From Rothia sp. ZJ932 (GTDB lineage Bacteria; Actinomycetota; Actinomycetes; Actinomycetales; Micrococcaceae), in assembly GCF_016924835.1 (NCBI RefSeq), contig NZ_CP070480.1:868001-932000 (forward strand): a stretch of 64,000 nt of DNA, in the 5' to 3' direction. The stretch's first letter is position 1. Each line of letters begins with the position of its first letter. The position numbers were made by a program, and so were the translations under genes. This document shows, piece after piece, positions 36,491-44,151 of this stretch. The notes beneath the pieces are model-generated. The model saw only the letters and a list, made by a program, of their open reading frames with translations, did no database searches and was not told the origin of the DNA.

Positions 36491-37621
36491 CTAGTTCTTT
36501 GACAGGTCGATATCGTTGATATTTTCCTTTTCGTTCTTTGCAGCTTCTTCTTGCATATTCATGCCAGAGTTATTCTGTAGGCGAATCTCACGCCCCTCTT
36601 CGACCAGCTTATCGAGCTTCTCCAGGTTCTTAATCGCCATGGTGTCATCACGAGGTTCAATCTTTAGGGTCTCCTCAGCCGGAATACCGGCGTGCAACTC
36701 GCGTGCTCGCTGAATTTCAGCATCAATCTGAGCACCAAAGAGCAGAACATTGTTCATGATCCAGACCATCATTAGCATGACAATCACACCACCGATAGCG
36801 CCGTAGGTTGCGTTATAGTTGGCGAAGTTTGAAACGTAGAAGGTGAAACCAGCACCAGCTACACCCATCATGATGAGTGCAAAAGCTGCACCGGGGGATA
36901 TCCAACGGAACTTTGGCTGCTTAACGTTGGGGGTCGCGAAGTAGAGCACGCCCACTAAAATAATGGCAATGATCAGCATGACAGCCCAGCGAGCATAGTT
37001 CCAGATAGCTGCGAAGCCACCAAAATCCATACCGGTGAAATCGCCCACGACGTCGAGAACGTCCTTAGAAGTCAGCAGAACCATCATCATCGACACCATA
37101 ATCAAGACCATGATGAGGGTAACAACAAGATTGATAGGACGCAGCTTCCAGATAGGACGCCCCTCAACAACACCGTAAATACGGTTGAGTGCGCGCCCGA
37201 AAGCGCCAACGTAGCCCGATGCCGTCCAGAGCGAACCCACCAGACCGGTCACCAACGCCAAACCAGCGGCACTTGAAGCAGTCAGCTGAGAGATGGGCTG
37301 CTCAACGACACCCAAAATATCTTTGGGAGCGTAGTCTGAGAGGAAGTTCAGAATCGCGTCCGTAGTCTGTTGACCATGACCGAAAACACCCAAAAGTGAT
37401 ACCAAAGCCAGAAGCATCGGCATAATGGAAAACACCGCGAAATAGGTCAGAGCCGCTGCAAGATCGGTGCTGCCGTTAGCGAGGAACTCTCTCAGTGAAC
37501 GCTTGAAAATATAAATCCAACTGGGCTTACCGAGCTGCGTCAGTTTCTGCGGCTTTTCACCGGAACGCGGGTCAGAGCCGTGCTCTGCCCGCTTGATGGT
37601 CTGTTCTTCTGGAGTTTGCAT
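36491..37621 (-). CDS. YihY/virulence factor BrkB family membrane protein
   Basis: A 376-residue protein with a charged N-terminus, about six transmembrane helices (residues 50-300) and a charged cytoplasmic tail of about 70 residues. The family pattern is seen in DLAAALTYFAVFSIMPMLLAL, SGYVGAFGRALNRIYGV and the late NATYGAIGGVIVMLMMVWI. Such proteins are not RNase BN, despite an older name; their function is unsettled, with transport suggested. It is preceded and followed by transcription signals and seems monocistronic. Confidence 0.85.
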   Translation of the reverse strand: MQTPEEQTIKRAEHGSDPRSGEKPQKLTQLGKPSWIYIFKRSLREFLANGSTDLAAALTYFAVFSIMPMLLALVSLLGVFGHGQQTTDAILNFLSDYAPKDILGVVEQPISQLTASSAAGLALVTGLVGSLWTASGYVGAFGRALNRIYGVVEGRPIWKLRPINLVVTLIMVLIMVSMMMVLLTSKDVLDVVGDFTGMDFGGFAAIWNYARWAVMLIIAIILVGVLYFATPNVKQPKFRWISPGAAFALIMMGVAGAGFTFYVSNFANYNATYGAIGGVIVMLMMVWIMNNVLLFGAQIDAEIQRARELHAGIPAEETLKIEPRDDTMAIKNLEKLDKLVEEGREIRLQNNSGMNMQEEAAKNEKENINDIDLSKN

Positions 37622-37735
37622 GGGTCTCGTTTTCTAAAAGAGAGAAAAGTGAACGTCAAAGATGTGGTTTTATCGAATACACAGTTTACTGCTCAGTTCA
37701 GTAAATAGTGGAATTTTATCTGGCACCACTTCAAC

Positions 37736-37787
37736 AAAAAAGTGGGGCTACTTTTTGAATGAGTTAGTAGCCCCACTTTTTTACTGC
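37736..37787 (-). terminator. intrinsic terminator after mqo
   Basis: A long stem pairing 37736-37752 with 37768-37784 (aaaaaagtggggctact type arms), with T6 on the minus strand, lies just beyond the mqo stop. It may also act on plus-strand transcription. Confidence 0.85.
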
Positions 37788-37791
37788 GAGT

Positions 37792-39267
37792 TTAGTTATT
37801 GATGCCCAGAATCTTGGCGGTGTACGCCATGATTTCATCGGCAACCTCTGGGTTACTGTTGAGGGAAACACCGTAGGCGGGCACCAGTTCTTTCAGGCGT
37901 GGTTCCCACTCGCCCATACGGGTGGGGAAGCACTGCTCAAGGAGCTTGAACATGATGGGCGCTGCGGTGGAAGCACCGGGTGAGGCACCCAACAAAGCTG
38001 CGATAGAGCCGTCACCTGCGGCAACAAGTTCGGTGCCGAACTGCAAGATGCCGCCCTTTTTCGCGTCCTTCTTCATGACCTGAACACGCTGACCTGCGGT
38101 GATGAGCTCCCATTCATCTGCCTGAGCTTCGGGGTAGTACTCGTGCAAAGACGCGATGTGAGCCTCACGGTTTTTGAGTACTTCAGTGATGAGGTACTTG
38201 GTGAGCGACATGTTATCTAGACCAGCACGCGCCATGGGGTAGATGTTATCCGGGCGCAGCGACAGCGGAAGATCAAGCAGCGATCCCTGCTTGAGGAAGT
38301 TAGTCTTGAACCCTGCGTAAGGGCCAAACAGCAGTGAACGCTTACCGTTAACGTAGCGGGTATCCAGGTGAGGAACAGACATAGGGGGAGCACCCACCGA
38401 CGCCTGACCGTAGACCTTGGCATTGTGTTTGAGAGCGGTTTCTTCACTGGTGTTACGCAAGAAGAGACCAGAGACGGGGAAGCCACCAAAACCTTTACCC
38501 TCGGGAATGCCCGATTTCTGTAGCAGGCTCAAGGCGCCACCGCCGGCACCCAAGAAAACGAACTTGGCGCGAATGGTTTTATTGTGCTCTGAGTTCAGAC
38601 GGTTCTTCACAGAGAGGGTCCAGCTACCGTCGGTTTCTTTGGTGACCTTGGTAACCTGCTGACCGAACTCAACCTGAGCACCGTTTTCTTTCAGGTAGTT
38701 GATCATGTGCTTGGTGAGCGTACCAAAATCAACGTCAGTTCCCTCGGGGGAGTAGGTTGCCGCTACGCGTCCGGGAGTACGACCGTTCATGGTCAGCGGT
38801 GCCCACTGCGCGATCTGGTCGCGGTCTTCGCTAAACTCCATACGCTCGAACAGCTTCTGGTTGCCCAAAGCTGCGTAGCGCTGTTTCATATAGTCGCTGT
38901 GCGCGTCCCCGAAAACCAGCGACATGTGCGGTACAGGATTAATAAACTCAGCGTTGGGAACCTTGCCTTCTTCGACCAAGGACGCCCACAGCTGACGAGA
39001 AATCTGGAACTGCTCGTTGATTCCAATAGCTTTGGTGGGATCAACGCTGCCGTCGGCTGCTGCCGGTGCGTAGTTCAGCTCGCACAGGGCAGAGTGACCG
39101 GTACCGGCGTTGTTCCACGGACCAGACGATTCCTGGGCGGGCTTATCAAGCCGTTCAAGAATGGTGATGTTCCAGGAGGGTTCAACTTCTTTTAGCAGGA
39201 CGCCAAGGGTGGCGCTCATAATACCCGCGCCAACGAGGACGACGTCTGCAGTTTCAGTACGTGTCAC
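37792..39267 (-). CDS. mqo: malate:quinone oxidoreductase
   Basis: A membrane-associated FAD enzyme that oxidises malate to oxaloacetate and passes electrons to the quinone pool, thus linking the citric-acid cycle to respiration. The 491-residue protein has the FAD-binding motif [14 protein letters not shown] at the start, [42 protein letters not shown] and the C-terminal [16 protein letters not shown] chose the GTG at 39267, since GGAG lies nine bases upstream; the ATG at 39282 contains that site and would add five residues. Confidence 0.93.
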   Translation of the reverse strand: MTRTETADVVLVGAGIMSATLGVLLKEVEPSWNITILERLDKPAQESSGPWNNAGTGHSALCELNYAPAAADGSVDPTKAIGINEQFQISRQLWASLVEEGKVPNAEFINPVPHMSLVFGDAHSDYMKQRYAALGNQKLFERMEFSEDRDQIAQWAPLTMNGRTPGRVAATYSPEGTDVDFGTLTKHMINYLKENGAQVEFGQQVTKVTKETDGSWTLSVKNRLNSEHNKTIRAKFVFLGAGGGALSLLQKSGIPEGKGFGGFPVSGLFLRNTSEETALKHNAKVYGQASVGAPPMSVPHLDTRYVNGKRSLLFGPYAGFKTNFLKQGSLLDLPLSLRPDNIYPMARAGLDNMSLTKYLITEVLKNREAHIASLHEYYPEAQADEWELITAGQRVQVMKKDAKKGGILQFGTELVAAGDGSIAALLGASPGASTAAPIMFKLLEQCFPTRMGEWEPRLKELVPAYGVSLNSNPEVADEIMAYTAKILGINN

Positions 39268-39355
39268 AGTGAAAAACTCCATCAGTTGTGCGAAGGGCTC
39301 TGCCGTAGAACCCGTCTTTATCTGCCCAGAAATTACTCTGAGCAGTTACTACTGT

Positions 39356-39375
39356 TAGGGTATCGCGTGATACCT
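39356..39375 (-). promoter_or_regulatory. near-palindrome upstream of mqo
   Basis: The sequence ggtatc-gcgt-gatacc (39359-39374) is a perfect 6-bp inverted repeat, extendable to TAGG(G)TATC/GATACCTA with one extra base. It lies about 90 bp upstream of mqo, a position fit for an operator. No regulator is identified. Confidence 0.4.
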
Positions 39376-39423
39376 ACCAATGCCTAACGTGTCTACCGAG
39401 GTTGGGCAAAGATGACGCAAAAC

Positions 39424-41124
39424 TTAGGACGTACGGGGTGAAACGCCGGCGTAGGCAAGGTTGTCGAGACCGGTGGCGCTCATAGGGTAGGTGGTGACTG
39501 TGTTGGCGAGAGCAACGGAGCTAACAGCGAAAGCTAGGGGTATAGCAACGAAATGTTGCATGAGGTGGTAGCTTGCTTGCGCGTATTTTTCGCGGTGCTC
39601 GGTGAGATCTTCAATAGCATCAGCTGCGTAGAGTTCTTTGAAAGTGTCAGAGAGATTCTGCACGGGGGTAACAGCGGCTGAGTCACCGGTTGCCGCTGAA
39701 ATGTCAGAGGAAGAGATAGCAGTGTCAATGTCTCCACTGATACCGCGAAGGGGAGCCAGGACGCGTCCTAGAAATGCTGCGGGATCACGGTAAGCGCCAA
39801 TGAACCCGTCGAGATAAAGAGCCTGTTCGGCGGGTGCAGAACGTACGGCTTCTAAGTAACCGTCAGACCACTTGATCGGTCGTGGCTTGATGTTAAAACC
39901 TGCTCTGCTGAGATGCCCCGCGACGCTGGCGTATACCACCTCTGGTCTCTCCATGGAGGGGAGAGAGACATCAGTGGGGTAATAGAACTCTAAGGGCTCT
40001 CCTTTATAGGCGGATTCTTGCAACAGCTTTTTGGAGCGTTCGGGGTCGTAGCTAATGAGCTGGTTGATTTCATCAGAATCCATCATGAACAGCGGGGGAA
40101 TGAAATCGCGCGCGCGGGTGGAGCCCTGCGGGAAAATCCCCGAAACGATAGCGTTCGCGTCAATAGCATGCGTCATAGCCTGACGAATGAGGGAATCTTG
40201 CATGAGGGGGTTTTGAAGGTTGAAACCTACGTAGGCAAGTGCGTAAGGGTCGCGGATGCGGGTTTGATAGCCCGCACGCGCCAAGGGCACAAAATCGTTA
40301 AGACCTACTTGGTCGTAGCCGTCAATCTCACCCTTGGTGAGGCGGTAATAACGCATCTGAGAACTGGTGATGGCGCTAAATTCCACCCTGTCAATACTGG
40401 GCGTTGTGCCCCAGTAATTCTCAAATTTTTCGAGGGTTACTGCGCCCTTGTTCCATGAGGTACAACGGAAAGGGCCTGTGCCTACGATCAGGTGTTCAGC
40501 AGATGGTTGTTGGTCAAGGGCAGAAGGTGAGCGTAGACCGAAAGCTGGTTGGCTCAGCGCTGCGAGGAAGGAGACGCTGGGGCGTGATAGCCGCACAACT
40601 AGCTGATTTCCTTGCCCCTGATAGGAAGCAATGAGCGGCTCTAATTCTCCTGCCGGGGTAGCCGTGCCAAAAAAGCTGAGGTAGCGCGATACAGCGCTGG
40701 ACTGGGGGACGCTGGCAAGCTGCTTAAACCTGTCGAAGTTTTGTACAACAACCTCGGCGTTGAGGGCTTCTCCGTCATGGAACATAACATCGGTGCGCAC
40801 CTCAAAGGTGTAGACCAATCCATCGTCTGAGACCTCCCAACTCTTTGCGAGACCGGGTTCTGGTAGCCCGGTATCTAGGTTAGGAAGAGTTAGCCCTTCA
40901 AGTATCTGCGCGCACACGCGTCCGGTCTCAAAGCTGGTTGAGATACCGGGGTCAAGCGAAATAACGGGGGCAGCGTTGGCAAAGCGAAGCACTTTCTCAG
41001 GAACCGCTGGGGCACTATCTGCGGGGGAAATCGCATCATTCGTGCATGCTGAGAGGGGGACACCCAAGGCGATTAGAGCTGAGAGACGGGCGAAATCTCG
41101 GCGGGAGAGGGCAGACGAATCCAT
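39424..41124 (-). CDS. ABC transporter substrate-binding lipoprotein (family 5)
   Basis: A 566-residue exported protein of the peptide/nickel-binding family 5. The N-terminus carries a twin-arginine motif (LSRRDFARL) followed by a lipobox LSAC, so it should be a Tat-exported lipoprotein anchored outside the membrane. Family features are LDPGISTSFETGRVCAQILEGL, LAKSWEVSDDGLVYTFEVR and FHDGEALNAEVVVQNF. No permease or ATPase gene lies next to it, so its partners are elsewhere. The ligand could be a peptide or another small molecule. Confidence 0.86.
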   Translation of the reverse strand: MDSSALSRRDFARLSALIALGVPLSACTNDAISPADSAPAVPEKVLRFANAAPVISLDPGISTSFETGRVCAQILEGLTLPNLDTGLPEPGLAKSWEVSDDGLVYTFEVRTDVMFHDGEALNAEVVVQNFDRFKQLASVPQSSAVSRYLSFFGTATPAGELEPLIASYQGQGNQLVVRLSRPSVSFLAALSQPAFGLRSPSALDQQPSAEHLIVGTGPFRCTSWNKGAVTLEKFENYWGTTPSIDRVEFSAITSSQMRYYRLTKGEIDGYDQVGLNDFVPLARAGYQTRIRDPYALAYVGFNLQNPLMQDSLIRQAMTHAIDANAIVSGIFPQGSTRARDFIPPLFMMDSDEINQLISYDPERSKKLLQESAYKGEPLEFYYPTDVSLPSMERPEVVYASVAGHLSRAGFNIKPRPIKWSDGYLEAVRSAPAEQALYLDGFIGAYRDPAAFLGRVLAPLRGISGDIDTAISSSDISAATGDSAAVTPVQNLSDTFKELYAADAIEDLTEHREKYAQASYHLMQHFVAIPLAFAVSSVALANTVTTYPMSATGLDNLAYAGVSPRTS

Positions 41125-41228
41125 GAATCTTCAGCTTTCTCTACGAACTAGCGACTCAGTGGCGAATCTTTAGCGGGGAAAAAGCAACGCACCATTGCGT
41201 GCCACCCGCTTACAAACCGCCACAAATA

Positions 41229-41260
41229 ACTGAAGCCCAGATGAAAATCTGGGCTTCAGT
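41229..41260 (-). terminator. intrinsic terminator of tRNA-Leu
   Basis: The arms 41229-41242 and 41247-41260 (actgaagcccagat type) form a perfect 14-bp stem with a 4-nt loop directly after the tRNA on the minus strand, followed by TATTT. Confidence 0.82.
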
Positions 41261-41341
41261 GCGCGAGGAGGGACTTGAACCCTCACGCCGTAAGGCACAG
41301 GAACCTAAATCCTGCGTGTCTGCCAATTTCACCACTCGCGC
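41260..41341 (-). tRNA. tRNA-Leu (anticodon TAG)
   Basis: Read on the minus strand, the 7-bp acceptor stem gcgcgag/ctcgcgc, a D-arm, the anticodon stem cagga/tcctg with loop tttaggt (anticodon TAG), a long variable arm as in class II tRNAs and the T-arm GGTTCAAGTCC are all seen. The discriminator is A and CCA is not encoded. Confidence 0.93.
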
Positions 41342-41422
41342 TGAGATAGTAAATATCAACGGAAAACATACTACCGTAATCCGTTGAAAATCTCCTAATC
41401 GAACCGGTCGAGAGGTGACCGG

Positions 41423-41896
41423 TTAGCTGTCGATACCCAGATCGCGGCGAAGTTTAGCCACATGACCTTTGGCTCGCACGTTGTATTGAGCAAGCGCTAC
41501 CTTGCCCTTCTCGTCAACAATAATGGTTGACCTAATCAAACCCACATAGGTCTTGCCGTAGTTCTTCTTCTCGCCCCACGCACCGTAGCTTTCAGCCACT
41601 GCATGGTCTTCATCGGAAAGCAAGGGGAAGGTCAGCGACTGGTTGGTGGCAAACCGTGCTAACGCGTCCGGTAAATCGGGGGAGACGCCCAAAACCTTGT
41701 ACCCATGCCCGGCAAGGCTCTCAAGGCTGTCACGGAAATCGCAAGCCTGGGTGGTACATCCGGGGGTGGACGCCTTGGGATAGAAATAGATAATCACCTG
41801 CTGCCCGCTGTAGTCAGCAAGAGCAACCGTGTTGCCTGCTGCGTCCTTCAGGCTGAAATCTGGTGCTGTATCACCGGGGGTAAGTCGCTGGCTCAT
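41423..41896 (-). CDS. bcp: thioredoxin-dependent peroxiredoxin (Bcp/PrxQ)
   Basis: Reduces hydrogen peroxide and organic peroxides in the cytoplasm. The 157-residue protein has the Bcp hallmark FYPKASTPGCTTQACDFRD with the peroxidatic Cys47 and the resolving Cys52 five residues later, and the supporting arginine in RSTIIVDEKG. The start MSQRLTPGDTAPDF is typical. It is divergent from the MarR-type regulator gene at 42036, which leaves open whether that regulator responds to oxidants. Confidence 0.92.
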   Translation of the reverse strand: MSQRLTPGDTAPDFSLKDAAGNTVALADYSGQQVIIYFYPKASTPGCTTQACDFRDSLESLAGHGYKVLGVSPDLPDALARFATNQSLTFPLLSDEDHAVAESYGAWGEKKNYGKTYVGLIRSTIIVDEKGKVALAQYNVRAKGHVAKLRRDLGIDS

Positions 41897-42023
41897 AACC
41901 CATCACTTTCGTTGCAGAGACTGTGAACAATGCATGAACATCTTATAAATATTCTCCCCATGAATATAGGCGGGGTGAGAAAATTTTTTGCTCAGAGCTA
42001 TAAAAAATTTCTTCAGTTAACCC

Positions 42024-42029
42024 TATAAT
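42024..42029 (+). promoter_or_regulatory. perfect -10 box (TATAAT) of the MarR-family gene
   Basis: TATAAT ends exactly 6 nt before the ATG at 42036 and there is no ribosome binding site, so transcription should start at or next to the start codon (leaderless mRNA). Confidence 0.65.
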
Positions 42030-42035
42030 GACCGT

Positions 42036-42608
42036 ATGCCTGATATCGGTAAGTGGTCCATAAATCGTTTATTATCAACAGCAGCTCGGATGCTTGAGCA
42101 CAGTTGGAATGCTCAACTCAAAGACTTGGGGCTGACGCACGCAGGAGTCACTGCTTTGGGAGTTATCTCTCAAAACGGTGAAATTTCTCAGGTGCAAGTT
42201 GCCCACATTGTAGGCGTGCAGGCGCAGACGATGGGGAAAACCCTCGCGCGTCTTGAAGCCTACGGTCATATTGAACGGGTAAGAAGTACTACGGATCGTC
42301 GTAGCTACCTTCTAACTATCACTGAGAGTGGTCTTGCTGCCCTCGATCGTGCTGAAGAAGTTGATAATAAGTTATCGCAGTCGGGGGAGCTTGCTAACCC
42401 CGACTTTCAAAATATGCTCATCAGCGTGATTCAAGAGCTCTCCACCCACGAAGGTGGTAAAGAAATCTTCGAGTCAGCCACTGAGGGCAACCTCAAGCCC
42501 AGTACGGAGAAAGTGAACAACCTGCAGGTGGATTCTGAACTGTCAGCAGACACAGACGTCACCGCAGTGATTGAAACAGACTCTGGGTCAGGGCTGAAAA
42601 ATAAATAG
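42036..42608 (+). CDS. MarR family transcriptional regulator
   Basis: A 190-residue winged-helix regulator. The recognition region ISQVQVAHIVGVQAQTMGKTLARLE and the wing IERVRSTTDRRSYLLTITESG are characteristic (the DxRxxxLxxTxxG pattern reads DRRSYLLTITESG). The N-terminal helix (RLLSTAARMLEHSWN) would form the dimer interface. An unusual charged and disordered tail of about 50 residues (145-190) follows the domain. A perfect -10 box 6 nt upstream suggests a leaderless mRNA. It is divergent from bcp, so bcp is a candidate target, as is the gene itself. Confidence 0.88.
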   Translation: MPDIGKWSINRLLSTAARMLEHSWNAQLKDLGLTHAGVTALGVISQNGEISQVQVAHIVGVQAQTMGKTLARLEAYGHIERVRSTTDRRSYLLTITESGLAALDRAEEVDNKLSQSGELANPDFQNMLISVIQELSTHEGGKEIFESATEGNLKPSTEKVNNLQVDSELSADTDVTAVIETDSGSGLKNK

Positions 42609-42625
42609 TTCATCCATATACCTGT

Positions 42626-42656
42626 AAGGCGGCAGTGCGAACTGCCGCCTTCTTTT
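42626..42656 (+). terminator. intrinsic terminator after the MarR gene
   Basis: The arms aaggcggcagt (42626-42636) and actgccgcctt (42641-42651), loop of 4 nt, are followed by CTTTT. Confidence 0.85.
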
Positions 42657-42744
42657 ATGCCCTAAGGTGCTGGAAGTGGGCACGGGGTGGGGCAGTGGTG
42701 AATAAGCAAATAGAGTGCCCTTGCTAACATTTGCTCTTTTTGAG

Positions 42745-42773
42745 TTGCGCGGTTCATCTGGGTGTTCTATAGT
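42745..42773 (+). promoter_or_regulatory. promoter of the first tRNA-Lys
   Basis: TTGCGC (42745-42750) and TATAGT (42768-42773) are spaced by 17 bp and lie 36 bp before the tRNA. The same layout occurs before the other tRNAs of the window. Confidence 0.65.
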
Positions 42774-42808
42774 TATATAAGTCTTCACGGCATTAGTCGA
42801 AAAGATAT

Positions 42809-42881
42809 GCACCTCTAGCTCAATTGGCAGAGCAATTGACTCTTAATCAATGGGTTGTGGGTTCAAGTCCCACGGGGTGTA
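42809..42881 (+). tRNA. tRNA-Lys (anticodon CTT), copy 1
   Basis: A 73-nt cloverleaf: acceptor gcacctc/ggggtgt with one G-T pair, D-arm, anticodon stem attga/tcaat around ctcttaa (anticodon CTT), T-arm with GGTTCAAGTCC, discriminator A, no encoded CCA. Identical to 43196-43268. Confidence 0.95.
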
Positions 42882-42887
42882 CTGGGA

Positions 42888-42919
42888 AAGACCTTACCGC
42901 TTGCGGTAAGGTCTTTTTT
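42888..42919 (+). terminator. intrinsic terminator of tRNA-Lys copy 1
   Basis: The arms aagaccttaccgc and gcggtaaggtctt (42888-42900, 42903-42915) are followed by a T-run. It lies 7 bp after the tRNA. Confidence 0.88.
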
Positions 42920-42965
42920 GCGTCTGCCGAAGAATCTGTTTGAGCTGTTATGGTAAAAGTGCGGC

Positions 42966-42989
42966 TTGAGCTGTTGAGCTGTTGAGCTG
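42966..42989 (+). repeat. three tandem copies of ttgagctg
   Basis: Three exact copies of an 8-bp unit between the two tRNA-Lys genes, in a stretch with no gene. A partial related unit occurs at about 42939. No function is apparent. Confidence 0.8.
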
Positions 42990-43047
42990 TAAGGGGAACA
43001 CTTTTTGTTCTAAAACTTCTTGTAATCCCGAGCTTCATCTTTAAGCG

Positions 43048-43080
43048 CATGATTCACCTCATGGTAAGAGGTGAATCATG
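43048..43080 (+). promoter_or_regulatory. 13-bp palindrome in the tRNA-Lys module
   Basis: catgattcacctc (43048-43060), a 7-nt centre, and gaggtgaatcatg (43068-43080), a perfect inverted repeat 59 bp upstream of the -35 box of the second tRNA-Lys. There is no T-run. An operator or a transcription-insulating hairpin are both possible. Confidence 0.6.
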
Positions 43081-43138
43081 TATCAATGGGTGGTTTAGTG
43101 GTTTTGGCTAGTAGAGATGCACATCACTGCCTTTTGAT

Positions 43139-43167
43139 TTGTTCGTGAGCTGGTGACTGTGTAGAGT
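43139..43167 (+). promoter_or_regulatory. promoter of the second tRNA-Lys
   Basis: TTGTTC (43139-43144), 17-bp spacer, TAGAGT (43162-43167), 28 bp before the tRNA. It matches the tRNA-Glu copy 2 promoter. Confidence 0.65.
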
Positions 43168-43195
43168 ATTACCTGTTGCTTCGTTCAGAAGCTAC

Positions 43196-43268
43196 GCACC
43201 TCTAGCTCAATTGGCAGAGCAATTGACTCTTAATCAATGGGTTGTGGGTTCAAGTCCCACGGGGTGTA
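43196..43268 (+). tRNA. tRNA-Lys (anticodon CTT), copy 2
   Basis: Identical to the 73-nt tRNA at 42809-42881, 387 bp away. Only the tRNA body is repeated; the flanking terminators differ. It has its own promoter and a 20-bp terminator. Confidence 0.95.
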
Positions 43269-43273
43269 CATAT

Positions 43274-43318
43274 AAATACTTGAGGGTCTCACCGTTTGGT
43301 GAGACCCTCAAGTATTTT
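43274..43318 (+). terminator. intrinsic terminator of tRNA-Lys copy 2
   Basis: A perfect 20-bp stem (43274-43293 and 43298-43317) with a 4-nt loop ends in ATTTTC, closely following the tRNA. Confidence 0.88.
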
Positions 43319-43455
43319 CTATACCCAAGATTCTTGATCAGCTTTTTGCTTGCCCGGGGAGTGAAAAGCTCTATAACCTCAAGCCTCGTGAGATAACTTG
43401 CCTCTGCGCCTCAAATCTGAATGAAGAAAGAGGCAGGAGACAACAGCCATTGAAT

Positions 43456-43917
43456 CTACAGCTGCTCTAAAACGGTGGACTGCTTCAAGAACTCTGCAAA
43501 ATCCTCTAAGTCAACGGTCTGATCGAGGGTGCCAGTGCCGTGACTGCTTTCGAAAGAGTGTAGGGCTTGAAAGTTCAGTGCGAAAGATGATCCGTTCGTG
43601 GTTTCGATAACAAGCTGTTCGTGGGGGTTAATACCAAGGCTCACGAGATTAGTGTTGTCTACTGAGGTGGGGGTTCCTCCGCTGGCGATCTCAGGGAAGG
43701 TAACGGGTGCAACAACGATTCCGCGTGGTGCGTCCCGGTAACCCACGAGAAAGTATGTCTGGTCTTCTTGCTGACCGGTCGCAATGTCCTCATTGTCATA
43801 GCGTGAGGTTCCTGTGGCTAAGACGAGGTTGTAGGCGCCAAAGTTGATAATCTGCTCATCAAAGACGGTGTGCAGTATCTGAGCTATTTCATCGCTGGTC
43901 AGTGCTACTAGTTTCAT
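43456..43917 (-). CDS. hypothetical protein
   Basis: A 153-residue acidic soluble protein (MKLVALTSDEIAQIL) without signal peptide or recognised motif. The predicted pattern alternates helices and strands; the end (TVDLEDFAEFLKQSTVLEQL) looks helical. The ATG at 43917 is the best start because upstream codons lack protein-like character, although the ribosome binding site is weak. I do not recognise the family. It lies alone between the tRNA-Lys cluster and the ilv operon. Confidence 0.6.
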   Translation of the reverse strand: MKLVALTSDEIAQILHTVFDEQIINFGAYNLVLATGTSRYDNEDIATGQQEDQTYFLVGYRDAPRGIVVAPVTFPEIASGGTPTSVDNTNLVSLGINPHEQLVIETTNGSSFALNFQALHSFESSHGTGTLDQTVDLEDFAEFLKQSTVLEQL

Positions 43918-44060
43918 GTGAGCCAGTCTACTCGGTAGCCCTGTAAAAAGAGCAGAGAAAAAACTGTAAAGAACCATAAAACATTTTGTTACGTTTAGCC
44001 CCAGCTACGTGACTCACTTGCTTCATGAATGAGACCTGCTTCTCAAAAGGTGAGCAGGCT

Positions 44061-44092
44061 TTGACCCTCCCACTGCCCCCGCCGCATACTGT
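44061..44092 (+). promoter_or_regulatory. probable ilvBNC promoter
   Basis: TTGACC (44061-44066) and a -10-like element (CATACT 44085-44090 with an 18-bp spacer, or TACTGT 44087-44092) lie just before the leader peptide start at 44098. The transcript would start at or within a few bases of that ATG. Confidence 0.55.
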
Positions 44093-44097
44093 TAGGT

Positions 44098-44151
44098 ATG
44101 TCTATGCAGTATGTTCAGGTAGAAATTCTTAAGCTTGTGGTCAATCCCTAG
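44098..44151 (+). CDS. ilv operon leader peptide
   Basis: A 17-codon frame encodes MSMQYVQVEILKLVVNP, with seven branched-chain residues (four Val, one Ile, two Leu), a typical sensor of valine, isoleucine and leucine supply. It is too short for ordinary gene finding. It ends 42 bp before a terminator hairpin and 228 bp before ilvB. No ribosome binding site precedes the ATG at 44098, and the probable promoter puts the RNA start at that codon; an internal ATG at 44104 is an alternative. An ilvBNC leader peptide made without a ribosome binding site has been reported in Corynebacterium glutamicum, so this fits an established mechanism. Confidence 0.72.
   Translation: MSMQYVQVEILKLVVNP

Larger units (their letters stand above)
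43038..43195 (+). repeat. paralogous palindrome-plus-promoter module before tRNA-Lys copy 2
   Basis: This 158-bp stretch aligns along its whole length with 60857-61016, which precedes tRNA-Glu copy 2. Shared parts are the palindrome catgattcacctc/gaggtgaatcatg, a gagatgca block, the promoter (TTGTTC-17-TAGAGT here) and tgttgcttc...cagaag just before the tRNA. Confidence 0.82.

Noticed and set aside
36491-37621. Ribonuclease BN.
   Set aside because: The old name for YihY-type proteins; the protein is polytopic and lacks nuclease motifs.
39340-39385. Iron box (DtxR/IdeR site) upstream of mqo because of TTAGG...CCTA.
   Set aside because: The spacing between the half sites is 13 bp instead of 9 and the inner bases do not match the consensus.
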